NCBI GenBank assembly: GCA_900546515.1
Contig: URDG01000007.1
Span: forward strand, 12,127-76,126
DNA from: an uncultured Eubacteriales bacterium
GTDB lineage: Bacteria; Bacillota; Clostridia; Oscillospirales; Oscillospiraceae
DNA: 64,000 bases
Direction of reading: 5' to 3'
The position numbers and the translations under genes are program-made. Below are positions 51,577 to 61,499 of this stretch, one piece after another. The stretch's first letter is position 1. The number at the start of each line of letters is the position of its first letter. Under the pieces are notes generated by a model. That model was not told the origin of the DNA, searched no databases, and saw only the letters and a program-made list of their open reading frames with translations.

Positions 51577-53615
51577 TCATCACTGTAACAAAAAGCGCCT
51601 ATGTACACAGACGCATATTTTCTCTGCTCTGTGTACTCCTTATCTTCATCGCAATCTTACCCATCTCAGCCTTCGCGGACTGGGTCACGGTCAGTACGGT
51701 AAACTCAGCGTCGTACTTCCAGACCTTCAGCAGCAAGGGCGTCTGGACGGCAATAGGCACTCCCGCGCACTACATAAACGAGACCGGTCAGGTCGCCTAC
51801 TGTCTCCAGACGAATTATAACTCACCCAACAACAGCGGCTACTCCTCAACGAGCGGCTGGCAGTATTATGATGAGACTACCATCCGCGGTCTGCAATCCA
51901 TCCTCGAGCACGGCTATCCGAACGACGACGGTGGCTTCTCGGCAGATGAGGCGAGATACGCCACTGCCAATGCCATACGCTTCTGGCTCGCAGAACGTGG
52001 TGCGGAGGGCGTACCGGATTGGATGAATCTCCAGTTGTATTCACAGTTCTTCCGTGGAGCATCCGGTTATGAGTATCTGTTCCAGTGGTGCATGTATCTT
52101 CTTGAGAACGCAAGGTATCAGGTGACATACGACCACTCCGTCAGCTTCTCGCCTATCACACTCACGGAGGACGGAGACTACTATGTCGGCACGACTACTG
52201 TCACCCTTGTGAACTGCACAGGCGGCTATACGCTCGACCACAGCGGGCTGCCGTCAGACGCCGAGGTATACGGCTGGACAGGCAATGACGGAGACGTGCT
52301 CACGATACGCATCCCCAAAGTCTACGGCGGCGCTGCGTTCACATTGAATGCCACCGGCATAGACAATCAGACGGACGCTTCGCTTATCTTCTTCAATCCG
52401 GACAACTGGGGCGAGCAGAGAATACTCGCCTACACTTACGACATTGAAAAGGATGTTGCGAATGCAAACGTTGAAGTCGTAACACCGGAGCCGGAGCTGC
52501 CCAAAACTGCCGGGCTTGCCATCCGCAAGATAGACGCCGACACCGGCGCGGCCATGCCCGGCGTCACGTTCGCTTTGTACAACACCGCAGGCGAGACCGT
52601 CGCTTACGGTACTACAGGCGAGGACGGGTATGTATATTTCACGAATATGCCTCTTGGGGATTACTACTACGAAGAGATAAATACCCTTGATGGGTATGTC
52701 TTAGACAACACCCGTTATTCGGTCTCTCTGGTGTCCAGCGGCCAGACGGTCGATGTCACGATGACAAACAGCCGTTTCCGTGCAAAGCTTGTCATCGTCA
52801 AGCAGGACGGCGAGACTAAAACGCCGCTCTCCGGTGCCGGGTTCAGGTTGTTCAATGCTTCTGGTGAGATAGTCGGTGAAGGCTGCACCGATGAGAATGG
52901 GCAGATAACCTTTGAGAACCTCAAGAAAGGCAGTTACACGTATCAGGAATATGAAGCCCCTCCGGGGTATGCTTTGGACGACACCGTTTATCCCTTGGAC
53001 ATTACCGAGCACGGTAAAACCATCACGGTCACGGTAGACAACACAGCCATCCAACCTGAGCGTGACGGCAGCATAACCGTCACGAAGGAGAGTACAGATG
53101 GCAGCATTCTCACCGGTGCTGAATACTTGCTCGAATACTCCACAGACAACGGCGTTTCGTGGCAGCCGGTGTTCAGCCGCACCTCTGACAGTATAGAAGC
53201 CGGAGGCTGCACAAGCTCTGTGCTGAATAACGGCTGCCTCACCGTGAACAGTGCGGGCACTGCTACGTTTTCCGGTCTCAAGGCAGACCGTTCCATTATA
53301 TATAAACTCACAGAGACAAGAGCACCTGACGGCTGCACTCTGCTGGCAGAGCCTTTGTACACCGGCACGCTTCCCGTGAAAGTGGACAAGTCCTTCAGCT
53401 CTGATGACTGCGAGGTCATAGACGGCGAGAATTACTGCTACGTTCTCTATGTCACAGCGGTCAACGGTGCGATGTACCACTTGCCGAACACAGGCGGCAG
53501 CGGGTTTGCGTATATCCCCATCGTGCTCTGCATCCTCGGCGCTGTGCTCTACGCGTTCACGATCACACATGACACAAAATCTAATGAAAAAAAGGAGAAA
53601 AACACGCATGAATAA
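51573..53615 (+). CDS. Pilus tip adhesin with thioester and SpaA-like domains
   Basis: A 680-residue surface protein with a GTG start after AAGGAGG. Signal peptide to about residue 36. A thioester domain (PF08341-like) follows, with the reactive Cys in AYCLQTNY near residue 75 and WCMYLLENA toward its end; such domains form covalent bonds with host molecules. Two to three SpaA/prealbumin-like repeats lie from about 310 (GLAIRKIDADTGAAMPGVTF, then AKLVIVKQDGETKTPLSGAG). The LPNTGG sorting signal and membrane anchor end the protein. Organised with the backbone pilin and sortases as a typical Gram-positive pilus operon. Confidence 0.88.
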   Translation: MIITVTKSAYVHRRIFSLLCVLLIFIAILPISAFADWVTVSTVNSASYFQTFSSKGVWTAIGTPAHYINETGQVAYCLQTNYNSPNNSGYSSTSGWQYYDETTIRGLQSILEHGYPNDDGGFSADEARYATANAIRFWLAERGAEGVPDWMNLQLYSQFFRGASGYEYLFQWCMYLLENARYQVTYDHSVSFSPITLTEDGDYYVGTTTVTLVNCTGGYTLDHSGLPSDAEVYGWTGNDGDVLTIRIPKVYGGAAFTLNATGIDNQTDASLIFFNPDNWGEQRILAYTYDIEKDVANANVEVVTPEPELPKTAGLAIRKIDADTGAAMPGVTFALYNTAGETVAYGTTGEDGYVYFTNMPLGDYYYEEINTLDGYVLDNTRYSVSLVSSGQTVDVTMTNSRFRAKLVIVKQDGETKTPLSGAGFRLFNASGEIVGEGCTDENGQITFENLKKGSYTYQEYEAPPGYALDDTVYPLDITEHGKTITVTVDNTAIQPERDGSITVTKESTDGSILTGAEYLLEYSTDNGVSWQPVFSRTSDSIEAGGCTSSVLNNGCLTVNSAGTATFSGLKADRSIIYKLTETRAPDGCTLLAEPLYTGTLPVKVDKSFSSDDCEVIDGENYCYVLYVTAVNGAMYHLPNTGGSGFAYIPIVLCILGAVLYAFTITHDTKSNEKKEKNTHE

Positions 53616-55647
53616 ACTCAGAAAAGCCCTCGCACTCATACTCTCCCTTGCGGCGATCCTCTGCTTCCCCATCTCGGCAAGCGCACTGTCGGTCGAGGCG
53701 CTGCCCACCATAGACTACGCCCGCACAGGCGCAGTGGACATATATAAATATGACCTCACCTCGGCAGAGAAAGACGGTGTCTGGAACAGTTCCTATGTCT
53801 CATCCGGTGTCCGCGATGAAGCCGGAGTAGAATCCATCCTCGGCAATACACAGATAGTGAACCAGCTCACCGGCAACGGCGAATCCTACGGCTACGCTAT
53901 CAAGGGAGTTGAGTTCAGTTATCTCAAAATCGCGGACATCTGCACTTACACTGATGTGGACAACAATACGAGCAATACACAGGTGCTTTACGGCATTGAG
54001 CACAACGACACCACGGACAAGCTCCTCGCCGCACTGGGGCTGAGCATAGACGACAGATACTCCGCCGCAGACAACGGCAATGTATATGCGTATCAGTCGG
54101 ACGTGCTCATTGATGCACTGAAAAACTCGCTCACAAATAATGCAACCACTGTCAAGAATGCGCTTGAAAGCTACGTTCGCGAGAACGGCGGCACTGTCAT
54201 GCTGGAGACTGACGGCTATGGTCATTCCTCTGTCAGCGGTCTTCCCCTTGGCCTGTACCTCTTCGTCGAGACCCGCGTTCCCGAAATGGTCACGGAGACT
54301 ACCGCACCCTTCCTCGTCTCTTTGCCCATGACCAGCACCGCAGATAACGCGAGCTGGCTCTATGATGTGACGCTTTATCCCAAAAACCTCACCGGCATCC
54401 CGACGCTTGAAAAGACTGTGCGTGAAGCAAAGACCAGCAGCGGCAAGAACAACGGCAGCACAGACATCACGGATGGCTTTGCACATACCGCAACCGCCTC
54501 TGTCGGTGATGTACTTGAGTACCAGATCATATCTACGCTTCCGTCCATCACCTCGGCAGCTTCGTATCTCACGGATTACAGCTTCATAGATACCGCAGAG
54601 AAAGGCATACCGTATCTCCAGAACGGCGTCACGCTTGAGTTCTTCAAGGATGCTGCCTGTACGGACAAAATAGCGACGTGGGCAGAGGCTGACGGCAAGT
54701 TCAACGTCAGCTACACCACTACGGAATCTGGCAGTTATGTCATGAGCATCACCATGACGGAATCTGGCCTTTCCGAGATCAACACAAGCAAGGCCGTGTA
54801 TGCCGATGCCTCTATGGTCAACTCCGGGTATTCCGACTGCACTCTTCGCATTACATACTCTGCCCAGCTGGATAAGTCCGCAAACTACGGCGACAAGGGC
54901 AACACCAACGACGTTGTCCTCACTTGGAAGCGCACGAACAGCAGCTATTACGATACGCTCGTCGATGATTGCCATGTGTACGTGTTCGGGCTTGACCTCA
55001 CGAAGAAGTTCTCCGATGGCAAGGGAGACTTCAGCAAGGTCGAGTTCTGCCTCCAGAACGATGCGGACGATTACTATGTAGTCGCCAAATATGACGAGGC
55101 CGCGAAAGCATACTATGTGACCGGCAGCACCGATGATAAGGCAAAAGCCACACGCTTCACTCCGCGCTCTGATGGGCGTATGCTCATCTACGGTCTTGAA
55201 AATGACGCATACACCATAACCGAGCTCAAGACGGACGGAGCTTACACTCTGCTCAAGAACGGCATCGGGCTTGTAATAAGCGTCGGCGAAAGCAGCACGG
55301 TCTGTGACATTTACAGTTCTGACGTCCTCGGTCTTATCCAGAACGATCCCCGTTACGCAGACGTTAAAGAGGGGCTGTTACACAACATGCCCCAGAAGCA
55401 TCTTGAGCACAAGCTCCTGACTGCGTCGGCGAAGGTGGATAACAAGCAGGTCACACTCGGTTCGGACAACGGCTCGGCGAACGCGTTTGTACCTCTGACG
55501 GTCGTGAACACCAAGGGCTTTGACCTGCCCAAGACCGGCGGTTATGGCAATTGGATGTTCCCGGCTATTGGTCTGAGCCTTGTGGCTGTCGCAGTTGTGG
55601 TCATATACTTTGCGTTCAGAGATAAGAAGAAAGAAACAAATAAGTAA
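53608..55647 (+). CDS. Backbone (major) pilin, sortase-polymerised
   Basis: A 679-residue protein. Signal peptide to about residue 27 (ASA), an N-terminal domain with TGAVDIYKYDLTSAEKDG, the pilin-motif-like TLYPKN near 258 whose Lys should form the inter-subunit bond, then CnaB-like domains, and an LPKTGG sorting signal near 640 with membrane anchor and Lys-rich tail. The layout matches SpaH/EbpC-type backbone pilins. The start overlaps the adhesin stop by 8 nt and has AAAGGAG upstream. A hairpin after the stop may reduce transcription into the sortase genes. Confidence 0.88.
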   Translation: MNKLRKALALILSLAAILCFPISASALSVEALPTIDYARTGAVDIYKYDLTSAEKDGVWNSSYVSSGVRDEAGVESILGNTQIVNQLTGNGESYGYAIKGVEFSYLKIADICTYTDVDNNTSNTQVLYGIEHNDTTDKLLAALGLSIDDRYSAADNGNVYAYQSDVLIDALKNSLTNNATTVKNALESYVRENGGTVMLETDGYGHSSVSGLPLGLYLFVETRVPEMVTETTAPFLVSLPMTSTADNASWLYDVTLYPKNLTGIPTLEKTVREAKTSSGKNNGSTDITDGFAHTATASVGDVLEYQIISTLPSITSAASYLTDYSFIDTAEKGIPYLQNGVTLEFFKDAACTDKIATWAEADGKFNVSYTTTESGSYVMSITMTESGLSEINTSKAVYADASMVNSGYSDCTLRITYSAQLDKSANYGDKGNTNDVVLTWKRTNSSYYDTLVDDCHVYVFGLDLTKKFSDGKGDFSKVEFCLQNDADDYYVVAKYDEAAKAYYVTGSTDDKAKATRFTPRSDGRMLIYGLENDAYTITELKTDGAYTLLKNGIGLVISVGESSTVCDIYSSDVLGLIQNDPRYADVKEGLLHNMPQKHLEHKLLTASAKVDNKQVTLGSDNGSANAFVPLTVVNTKGFDLPKTGGYGNWMFPAIGLSLVAVAVVVIYFAFRDKKKETNK

Positions 55648-55655
55648 AGGTCAGG

Positions 55656-55688
55656 GAGGCAGGCTAAGAAACCTGCCTCTCATTTTTG
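55656..55688 (+). terminator. Hairpin between pilin and sortase genes
   Basis: GGAGGCAGG pairs with CCTGCCTCT, followed by CATTTTT. It also occupies the only GGAGG near the sortase start, so it may both attenuate transcription and hide the ribosome site. Confidence 0.65.
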
Positions 55689-55691
55689 CGT

Positions 55692-56582
55692 ATGAGCAGA
55701 AAAACAAAAATGATCCTTGGCATTATACTTCTCTCGATTGCTCTGCTCGTCTGCCTGTACCCAGTCATAAGCAATTTCACCGCCGTCAAGTACCAATCCA
55801 TAGTTCAGACCAGATATGAGAAAGCTGTTAACAATATGGACGACACCGAATTGAAAAAAGCAAAGGAAGCTGCTCTGGCGTACAATCGCACGCTGATCCC
55901 AGGCGTCGCAGATAACCTCTCGTTCTCGGAAGAAGCGCTCAAATCTGCCGCTGAGAATTATGATGACCTGCTGAACATCCGCGGCGACGGGATAATGGGC
56001 TATGTCGAGATACCGAAGATAGGCGTAAATCTGCCCATCTACCACGGCACAGGGGATGACAGCCTTGACCGGGGCGTTGGGCATCTGCTCGGCAGCTCCC
56101 TGCCGGTCGGCGGTGAGACATCCCATACGGTGCTGACAGCGCACTCAGGACTCGCCGGACAGCGGTTGTTTTCTGACTTGGATAAGTTAGAGTGCGGTGA
56201 TACGTTCTATGTTCACACGCTCAATGAGACTATGGCATACATGGTGCTGGAGATAAATACTGTGCTCCCGGAGGACACCTCTAAGCTCGTGATCCTGCCG
56301 GAGCATGATGTATGCACGCTGGTGACCTGCACGCCATACGGAGTCAACACTCATCGCCTCATGGTACGTGGGACACGCATTCGCAATGATCAGGCTGAAT
56401 ATGTAGAAAATCTCAAGGCTGAGAGGAATGAGCGCGAGGGTGTCACACAGCCCACATGGGAGCAGGAATATTTCAAAGGCATAGGGCTCGGCGTTATCTG
56501 CATAGCTGCCATCGGGATAGTCTATGAGATAAACCGCATACGTCCACGGCGGAGAAAGCGAGGGCTACATGAAAAAGGCTAA
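55692..56582 (+). CDS. Class C (pilus) sortase 1
   Basis: A 296-residue sortase with N- and C-terminal membrane helices, a hallmark of class C. The catalytic His is in TAHSGLAG, the Cys in TLVTCTPYG and the Arg in THRLMVRG. A DDS-type lid may be present around GTGDDSLDRGVGH. It should link pilin subunits through the pilin Lys. The ATG lacks a free ribosome site because the nearby GGAGG lies within a hairpin; a TTG two codons upstream is the alternative. Confidence 0.88.
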   Translation: MSRKTKMILGIILLSIALLVCLYPVISNFTAVKYQSIVQTRYEKAVNNMDDTELKKAKEAALAYNRTLIPGVADNLSFSEEALKSAAENYDDLLNIRGDGIMGYVEIPKIGVNLPIYHGTGDDSLDRGVGHLLGSSLPVGGETSHTVLTAHSGLAGQRLFSDLDKLECGDTFYVHTLNETMAYMVLEINTVLPEDTSKLVILPEHDVCTLVTCTPYGVNTHRLMVRGTRIRNDQAEYVENLKAERNEREGVTQPTWEQEYFKGIGLGVICIAAIGIVYEINRIRPRRRKRGLHEKG

Positions 56583-57291
56583 GATGATCCTTCTCGCACT
56601 TATGGCACTCCTCGCAATTGCCGGACTTGTTGTTACCTTCAAGCCGCTCATGGAGCGCGCTTCACGGCAGAAGCAGGTGAACGAAGCCAACGACAGCTTC
56701 ATTCAGCAGTTGGAGCAGATACAATCCGTACAGCAGGATACACCTGAAGCAACGCCATATGCGCAGCTCCGTGAGCAGATAGAGCAGTACAACACTTGGC
56801 TGTACGAGGGCAAGCAGATAGCGCTCACAAATGCGGCGGCATACGAGCAGCCCGCATTCATCCTCACGCAGTACGGCTTGCAGGATGAGACCTTCGGGAT
56901 AATCTACATTCCAAAGCTTGAGGTAACTCTACCGCTGTACCTCGGCGCAAACGATGAGAACATGGCAAACGGCGCGGCGGTGCTTGGGCAGACGAACGTC
57001 CCCATCGGCGGTGTCAATACCAATTCCGTAATTGCAGGTCATCGCGGGTGGAACGGCTATCCGTATTTTCTGAACCTTGATGAGCTTCAGATCGGCGACC
57101 TTGTGTACATAGACAACATCTGGACGCTGATGAAGTACGAAGTGGTGGATATACAAGTCATCTCCCCGGACGATGTCGACGCAATAAAGATACAGGAGGG
57201 GCGCGACCTTGTGACTCTCCTGACCTGCCATCCGCCAAACACCGGCGGTCGGCAGAGGCTTCTCGTCTTCTGCGAGAGGGTAAGTGAATAG
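56569..57291 (+). CDS. Class C-like sortase 2
   Basis: A 240-residue sortase with one N-terminal membrane helix and no C-terminal one. Catalytic residues: His in IAGHRGWNG, Cys in LLTCHPPNTGG, Arg in GRQRLLVF. The lack of the second helix suggests a different task from sortase 1, possibly attaching the tip adhesin or anchoring to the wall. It overlaps sortase 1 by 14 nt. The substrate split is inference. Confidence 0.85.
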   Translation: MKKAKMILLALMALLAIAGLVVTFKPLMERASRQKQVNEANDSFIQQLEQIQSVQQDTPEATPYAQLREQIEQYNTWLYEGKQIALTNAAAYEQPAFILTQYGLQDETFGIIYIPKLEVTLPLYLGANDENMANGAAVLGQTNVPIGGVNTNSVIAGHRGWNGYPYFLNLDELQIGDLVYIDNIWTLMKYEVVDIQVISPDDVDAIKIQEGRDLVTLLTCHPPNTGGRQRLLVFCERVSE

Positions 57292-57338
57292 ACAAAGAGC
57301 CGGGTATCCGCCCGGCTCGAATCATATGGAGGTTTAAT

Positions 57339-57482
57339 ATGACAGTAGATATAGACCTGTGGGTGACGGCGACGATCCTCAGAGAACTGCGGAACAACGG
57401 ACTGATTACACAGCAAGAGGCTGAAAAGATCCTTTCCCGCGTTGCCAAACAGACCGGCGCGACGCTTATTATTTCTGTCTGA
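57339..57482 (+). CDS. 47-residue protein ahead of the recombinases
   Basis: A short helical protein (MTVDIDLWVTATILRELR then NNGLITQQEAEKILSRVAKQ) of the SHOCT-like small-ORF type often seen before serine recombinases. GGAGG lies 7 nt before the ATG. A 76-nt gap separates it from the first recombinase. No function known. Confidence 0.55.
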   Translation: MTVDIDLWVTATILRELRNNGLITQQEAEKILSRVAKQTGATLIISV

Positions 57483-57558
57483 AAATGCTCATATTTCAGT
57501 AGCTTTGTGAAAGGTGTTGTGGTATTGTGTGTTGCTGTAGAGGGAGGTGAACCGGCGC

Positions 57559-59124
57559 ATGGCACAGGAAAACACCGCAAGAGTCATAACGATAGCGGCA
57601 ACAGAACAGCCGCAGGATATACGGCTGAGAGTTGCAGCCTATGCCCGCGTCAGTTCATCATCTGACGAGCAGCTCAATTCCTTCGCCGCTCAGAACCGAT
57701 ACTACACAGAACTCATATCCAGCAAGGACAACTGGCAGCTTGTAGATATCTACGCCGATGAGGGCATCACGGGCACATCAATAGAAAAGCGCGATGACTT
57801 CAAGCGTATGCTCCGTGACTGTGAGCGCGGGCTCATAGACAGGATATTCGTAAAGTCCATATCCAGATTCGCCAGGAACACAACAGAGTGTCTCGAAACG
57901 GTGCGCTCTCTGAAAGCTCGCGGCGTAAGCGTGTACTTTGAGAAAGAAGGCATCGACACCGGCAAGGTCTCCGGTGAGATGCTCACCGCCGTGTTTGCCT
58001 CGCTCGCACAGGCCGAGAGTCAATCCATCTCCGGCAATATGCGCTGGGGGCTGCGCAAGCGAATGCAGGCTGGTACATATCTTGCACCGTCAACTCCATT
58101 CGGGTATAAGATACAAGACGGAGAATACATCATTGTTCCTAATGAAGCCGAGATCGTCAGATACATATTTGAAAGCTACGTCTCCGGCAACGGTATGGAC
58201 ACTATCGCCGCAAAGCTGAACACACTTAATAATACCTCGTCTGAGCAGATGCGGCCATACTGGTACAGCACAACCATTCTGTACATACTCTCAAACGAGA
58301 GTTACACCGGCAATTCCCTATGGCAAAAGACCTATGCCACAAATACGCTTCCCGCAAAGCAGGTGAAAAACGCCGGTGAGCTGCCGATGTATCGCGTGCT
58401 GGATACGCACCCCGCCATCATAAGTCAGGAGCTGTTTGACGCAGCTCAGGAATTGCGAAACTCTCGGAGTAAGTCTAATGGCAAGCATCCCGTATGCGAT
58501 GATATGCGCGGAAAGCTTATCTGCCGCGAGTGCGGTACGCAAATGCAGCCTAAAACCGTGAACGTTCAAATATATTGGGTATGCAGACGGCATAACCGCA
58601 GCAAAGAGCTTTGCCCCCTGCCCCCTATTGCCGACGCAACTGTGAAAGAAGCCTTTCGTATTCTCCACTTCAAGTTGAAAAAACATCCGGAAATTCTGGC
58701 TAAGACAGCCGCTTCTCTAACTGAGCTTCGTAACCGGCGAATGCTCTGGAGTCCGGATATAATAGAGCTGAACAAGAAAATATCCGATATATTAAGTCAG
58801 AATCAAATGTTAGCCGTACTGAAGCAGCAGGGGCTCGTTGATCCTGACATTTTTATATCCAAAACCAATGAGCTGGCTGAACAGCTTCGCAAGCTAAGGC
58901 TTGAAAAGGCACATCTGCTTGATTCAGAAACAGACGATCCATTGTCTCAGACACGGCATATCATCGAGTTGCTTCGAGATAGCCCGGATTTTCTCGAACA
59001 CTATGACGAGGAACTGTTCAGCGAGCTCATTGAAAATGTGATCGTAAAAAGCCGCACAGATGTACGGTTTAGGCTCAAAAACGGGCTCGAATTAGACGAG
59101 CATATAGGAAGGACACTGTCATGA
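57559..59124 (+). CDS. Large serine recombinase 1
   Basis: A 521-residue site-specific recombinase. The catalytic domain (about 20-160) has the nucleophile Ser in YARVSSSSDEQ, the GITGTS motif and the conserved RFARNT with catalytic Arg. The Recombinase domain (PF07508) follows from about 170 (PFGYKIQDG). A zinc ribbon lies near 310 (CRECGTQMQPKT and a second Cys pair), and a coiled-coil at about 375-450 regulates synapsis. The ATG is 12 nt behind AGGGAGG; a GTG immediately adjacent to that site is less plausible. Probably acts in element excision and insertion. Confidence 0.9.
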   Translation: MAQENTARVITIAATEQPQDIRLRVAAYARVSSSSDEQLNSFAAQNRYYTELISSKDNWQLVDIYADEGITGTSIEKRDDFKRMLRDCERGLIDRIFVKSISRFARNTTECLETVRSLKARGVSVYFEKEGIDTGKVSGEMLTAVFASLAQAESQSISGNMRWGLRKRMQAGTYLAPSTPFGYKIQDGEYIIVPNEAEIVRYIFESYVSGNGMDTIAAKLNTLNNTSSEQMRPYWYSTTILYILSNESYTGNSLWQKTYATNTLPAKQVKNAGELPMYRVLDTHPAIISQELFDAAQELRNSRSKSNGKHPVCDDMRGKLICRECGTQMQPKTVNVQIYWVCRRHNRSKELCPLPPIADATVKEAFRILHFKLKKHPEILAKTAASLTELRNRRMLWSPDIIELNKKISDILSQNQMLAVLKQQGLVDPDIFISKTNELAEQLRKLRLEKAHLLDSETDDPLSQTRHIIELLRDSPDFLEHYDEELFSELIENVIVKSRTDVRFRLKNGLELDEHIGRTLS

Positions 59125-59867
59125 CAAACCGAAAGCAGCCATTTGGATATAAAATACGCCGTGGCAAACCGGTCATTTATGAAACCGAAGCAGATATAGT
59201 CCGGAAAATTTTCAAAGCATATCTCAGCGGCGCATCGTACAGCACTATAACGGATATGCTCCGCGGGCAGGCTGTTTCGTATGACGAAGGCAAGCCTTGG
59301 AACAAAAACATGATAGCGAGAATTCTTGGGGATAGACGTTACATTGAAAATGATGTCTATCCTAAAATCATATCTGCCGCAGATTTCTCGATAGTCCAGC
59401 GGCAAAGGGAGTCCAGGACCAAGATTTGTGCGAAAACCGAAGTTCAAAAAGCACTGTCAAAACTGTGCTCAGTCCAACTGTCTGCGCAGCTTGAGCAGCA
59501 GGTTTTATCCATCCTGAATCTGCTGTCCATGCATCCTGAGAAGATTCGACCACAGCTCAGCTCCATAGCAAATCATGACGACAGCGAGTTTCAAAGGAAC
59601 TTGGATTCGATTATGTTAGTCCAGCCTGTGGATGAGGCTGCTGCCAGAGGGCACATATTTCAAGAGGCTGCCGCTCTATATGATCAGGTAAACACAAGCG
59701 ACTATGAGTCAGATCGGCTCCAGAGACTATTCGAAAAAGCTGCCCACTCCACTGCTCTTGACTCTCAATTGCTCAAATCGAGCGTTGCTGGCATATACGT
59801 TGAGTCCTTGTCAGTCAAGCTCCTGCTATGGAACGGACAATATATTGGAAAGGACGACTTCAAATGA
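59121..59867 (+). CDS. Recombinase-domain protein without catalytic domain
   Basis: A 248-residue protein starting directly in the Recombinase domain (QPFGYKIRRGKPVIYETEAD), with no resolvase catalytic part. The middle (LQQVLSILNLLSMHP region) is helical. The zinc ribbon is missing. It overlaps both neighbours by ATGA, so it is produced with them. It may be an accessory DNA-binding partner or directionality factor for recombinases 1 and 3. It is not a simple fragment, since start, stop and coupling are intact. Confidence 0.8.
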   Translation: MTNRKQPFGYKIRRGKPVIYETEADIVRKIFKAYLSGASYSTITDMLRGQAVSYDEGKPWNKNMIARILGDRRYIENDVYPKIISAADFSIVQRQRESRTKICAKTEVQKALSKLCSVQLSAQLEQQVLSILNLLSMHPEKIRPQLSSIANHDDSEFQRNLDSIMLVQPVDEAAARGHIFQEAAALYDQVNTSDYESDRLQRLFEKAAHSTALDSQLLKSSVAGIYVESLSVKLLLWNGQYIGKDDFK

Positions 59868-61486
59868 GCAATACAACGCCGACAGTTATATGTATCCCAG
59901 CCAAGCCAGAAGCCGTTCGGGCATCAAAACGCCAGCTACGGGTGGCGGCTTACTGCCGCGTATCGACCGATGACGAAGAGCAGCTCACCAGCTACGAGGC
60001 GCAGAAAAATTACTACACAGACAAGATCATGACTAATAAAGAGTGGACAATGGCGGGTATCTTTGCTGATGAGGGTATAACCGGCACATCCGCCCGTAAG
60101 CGCCCAGAGTTTCTGCGTATGATCCGTCAGTGTAAGCAGGGCAAAATTGACATTGTGCTCACCAAGTCCATATCCAGATTTGCCCGCAACACAGTCGATT
60201 GCCTAAATTATGTACGTGCCCTAAAAGAGCTTGGCATAGCGGTCATCTTCGAGAAAGAGAACATGAACACTCTCGAAATCGACAGCGAGATACTCATAAC
60301 CATGCTCGGTGCGTTCGCTCAGTCCGAGAGCGAATCCATCTCCGCCAATGTCCGCTGGGGTATCCGGCAGGCCATGAAAGAGGGCAAAGCCACCATACAG
60401 TACAAATATCTGTACGGCTATCGCAAGGGTGATGATGGCAAGCCTGAGATAATACCGGATCAAGCTGAAGTCGTTCGCAAGATATACGACCTGTTTCTCA
60501 GCGGAACACCGATCCGCGGGATACAGGAGTATCTGAATGCGAGCGCCGTTCCGAACATAAATGGTGAGTCAAAATGGGCGCGGAGCGCCATAGACAGCAT
60601 ACTTACAAATGAGAAATACTGCGGCGATGTACTGCTCCAGAAAACATACATAGATGATTGTATTAACAAGAAGGTCAAGAAAAACACCGGTCAGCTCCCG
60701 ATGTATCTGGTGCAGAATCATCATGAGGGGATAATAAGCCGAGAGACCTTCGATGCGGCTCAAGCAGAACTCTCCCGGCGTAACGCCGGAAGAAGCCCGT
60801 CAAAGAAAAATGCCCCGACAGGTCGGAGCAGGTACAGCAGCAAATATGCGCTGTCGGATAGGCTGTACTGCGGTGAGTGCGGTACGCGGTATCAGAGATG
60901 TACATGGCGCAACCGCGATGGCAGCAAGCGCATCGTCTGGCGCTGTGTCAGCCGGGTGGACTATGGCAGCAAGTACTGCCACGACTCACCTACGCTGGAT
61001 GAGGAGCCGCTGCACAGAGCCGTCCTTGCCGCTATAAACAGTGCGGTCAATGATAAAGACAATATAGTCTACAACCTAAAAGCAGCAATGGAAAAAGAAC
61101 TTGCTCCGGTCGCAGGGCAGCAGCTCAGTCTGTCCGAGATAGATAGTCAGCTCGAACAGTTAAACACCGAGTTCAGCAAAGTGCTTGCCGAAGCATCCGA
61201 AAGCGGTAATCAGGCAGCGTACAGCGATAGGTTCCGGGATATAATGCAACACCAGACCGAGCTAAAAGCTCAGCGCAACGAGATACAACGGATGTTAGCC
61301 GAGAGCGGTAAAGCCGCGGCTCATATAGAGCAATGCAGACAAGCAGCAGAAACAACGCCATCAGCTATAACTGAGTGGGATGAAGCGCTGATCCGTCAGG
61401 TAGTTGAGAGCGTGACGGCAGAAACCGGCAGCGAGATAATTGTAGCCTTGAAATCCGGAGCATCAATACATCAGGAATTATTGTAA
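59864..61486 (+). CDS. Large serine recombinase 3
   Basis: A 540-residue recombinase complete in all parts: catalytic Ser in YCRVSTDDEEQ near residue 32, GITGTSARKR, RFARNT, Recombinase domain from about 180, zinc ribbon CGECGTRYQRC with a distal Cys pair near 340, and a long coiled coil. It is distinct from recombinase 1 (different spacing and coiled-coil length), so the pair may work as a heteromer. Starts at the ATG overlapping the previous stop. Confidence 0.9.
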   Translation: MSNTTPTVICIPAKPEAVRASKRQLRVAAYCRVSTDDEEQLTSYEAQKNYYTDKIMTNKEWTMAGIFADEGITGTSARKRPEFLRMIRQCKQGKIDIVLTKSISRFARNTVDCLNYVRALKELGIAVIFEKENMNTLEIDSEILITMLGAFAQSESESISANVRWGIRQAMKEGKATIQYKYLYGYRKGDDGKPEIIPDQAEVVRKIYDLFLSGTPIRGIQEYLNASAVPNINGESKWARSAIDSILTNEKYCGDVLLQKTYIDDCINKKVKKNTGQLPMYLVQNHHEGIISRETFDAAQAELSRRNAGRSPSKKNAPTGRSRYSSKYALSDRLYCGECGTRYQRCTWRNRDGSKRIVWRCVSRVDYGSKYCHDSPTLDEEPLHRAVLAAINSAVNDKDNIVYNLKAAMEKELAPVAGQQLSLSEIDSQLEQLNTEFSKVLAEASESGNQAAYSDRFRDIMQHQTELKAQRNEIQRMLAESGKAAAHIEQCRQAAETTPSAITEWDEALIRQVVESVTAETGSEIIVALKSGASIHQELL

Positions 61487-61499
61487 TACCAAACAGCAC

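Noticed and set aside
59121..59867. Middle recombinase as a pseudogene fragment
   Set aside because: Start, stop and ATGA overlaps with both neighbours are intact, which argues for a functional short protein rather than debris.
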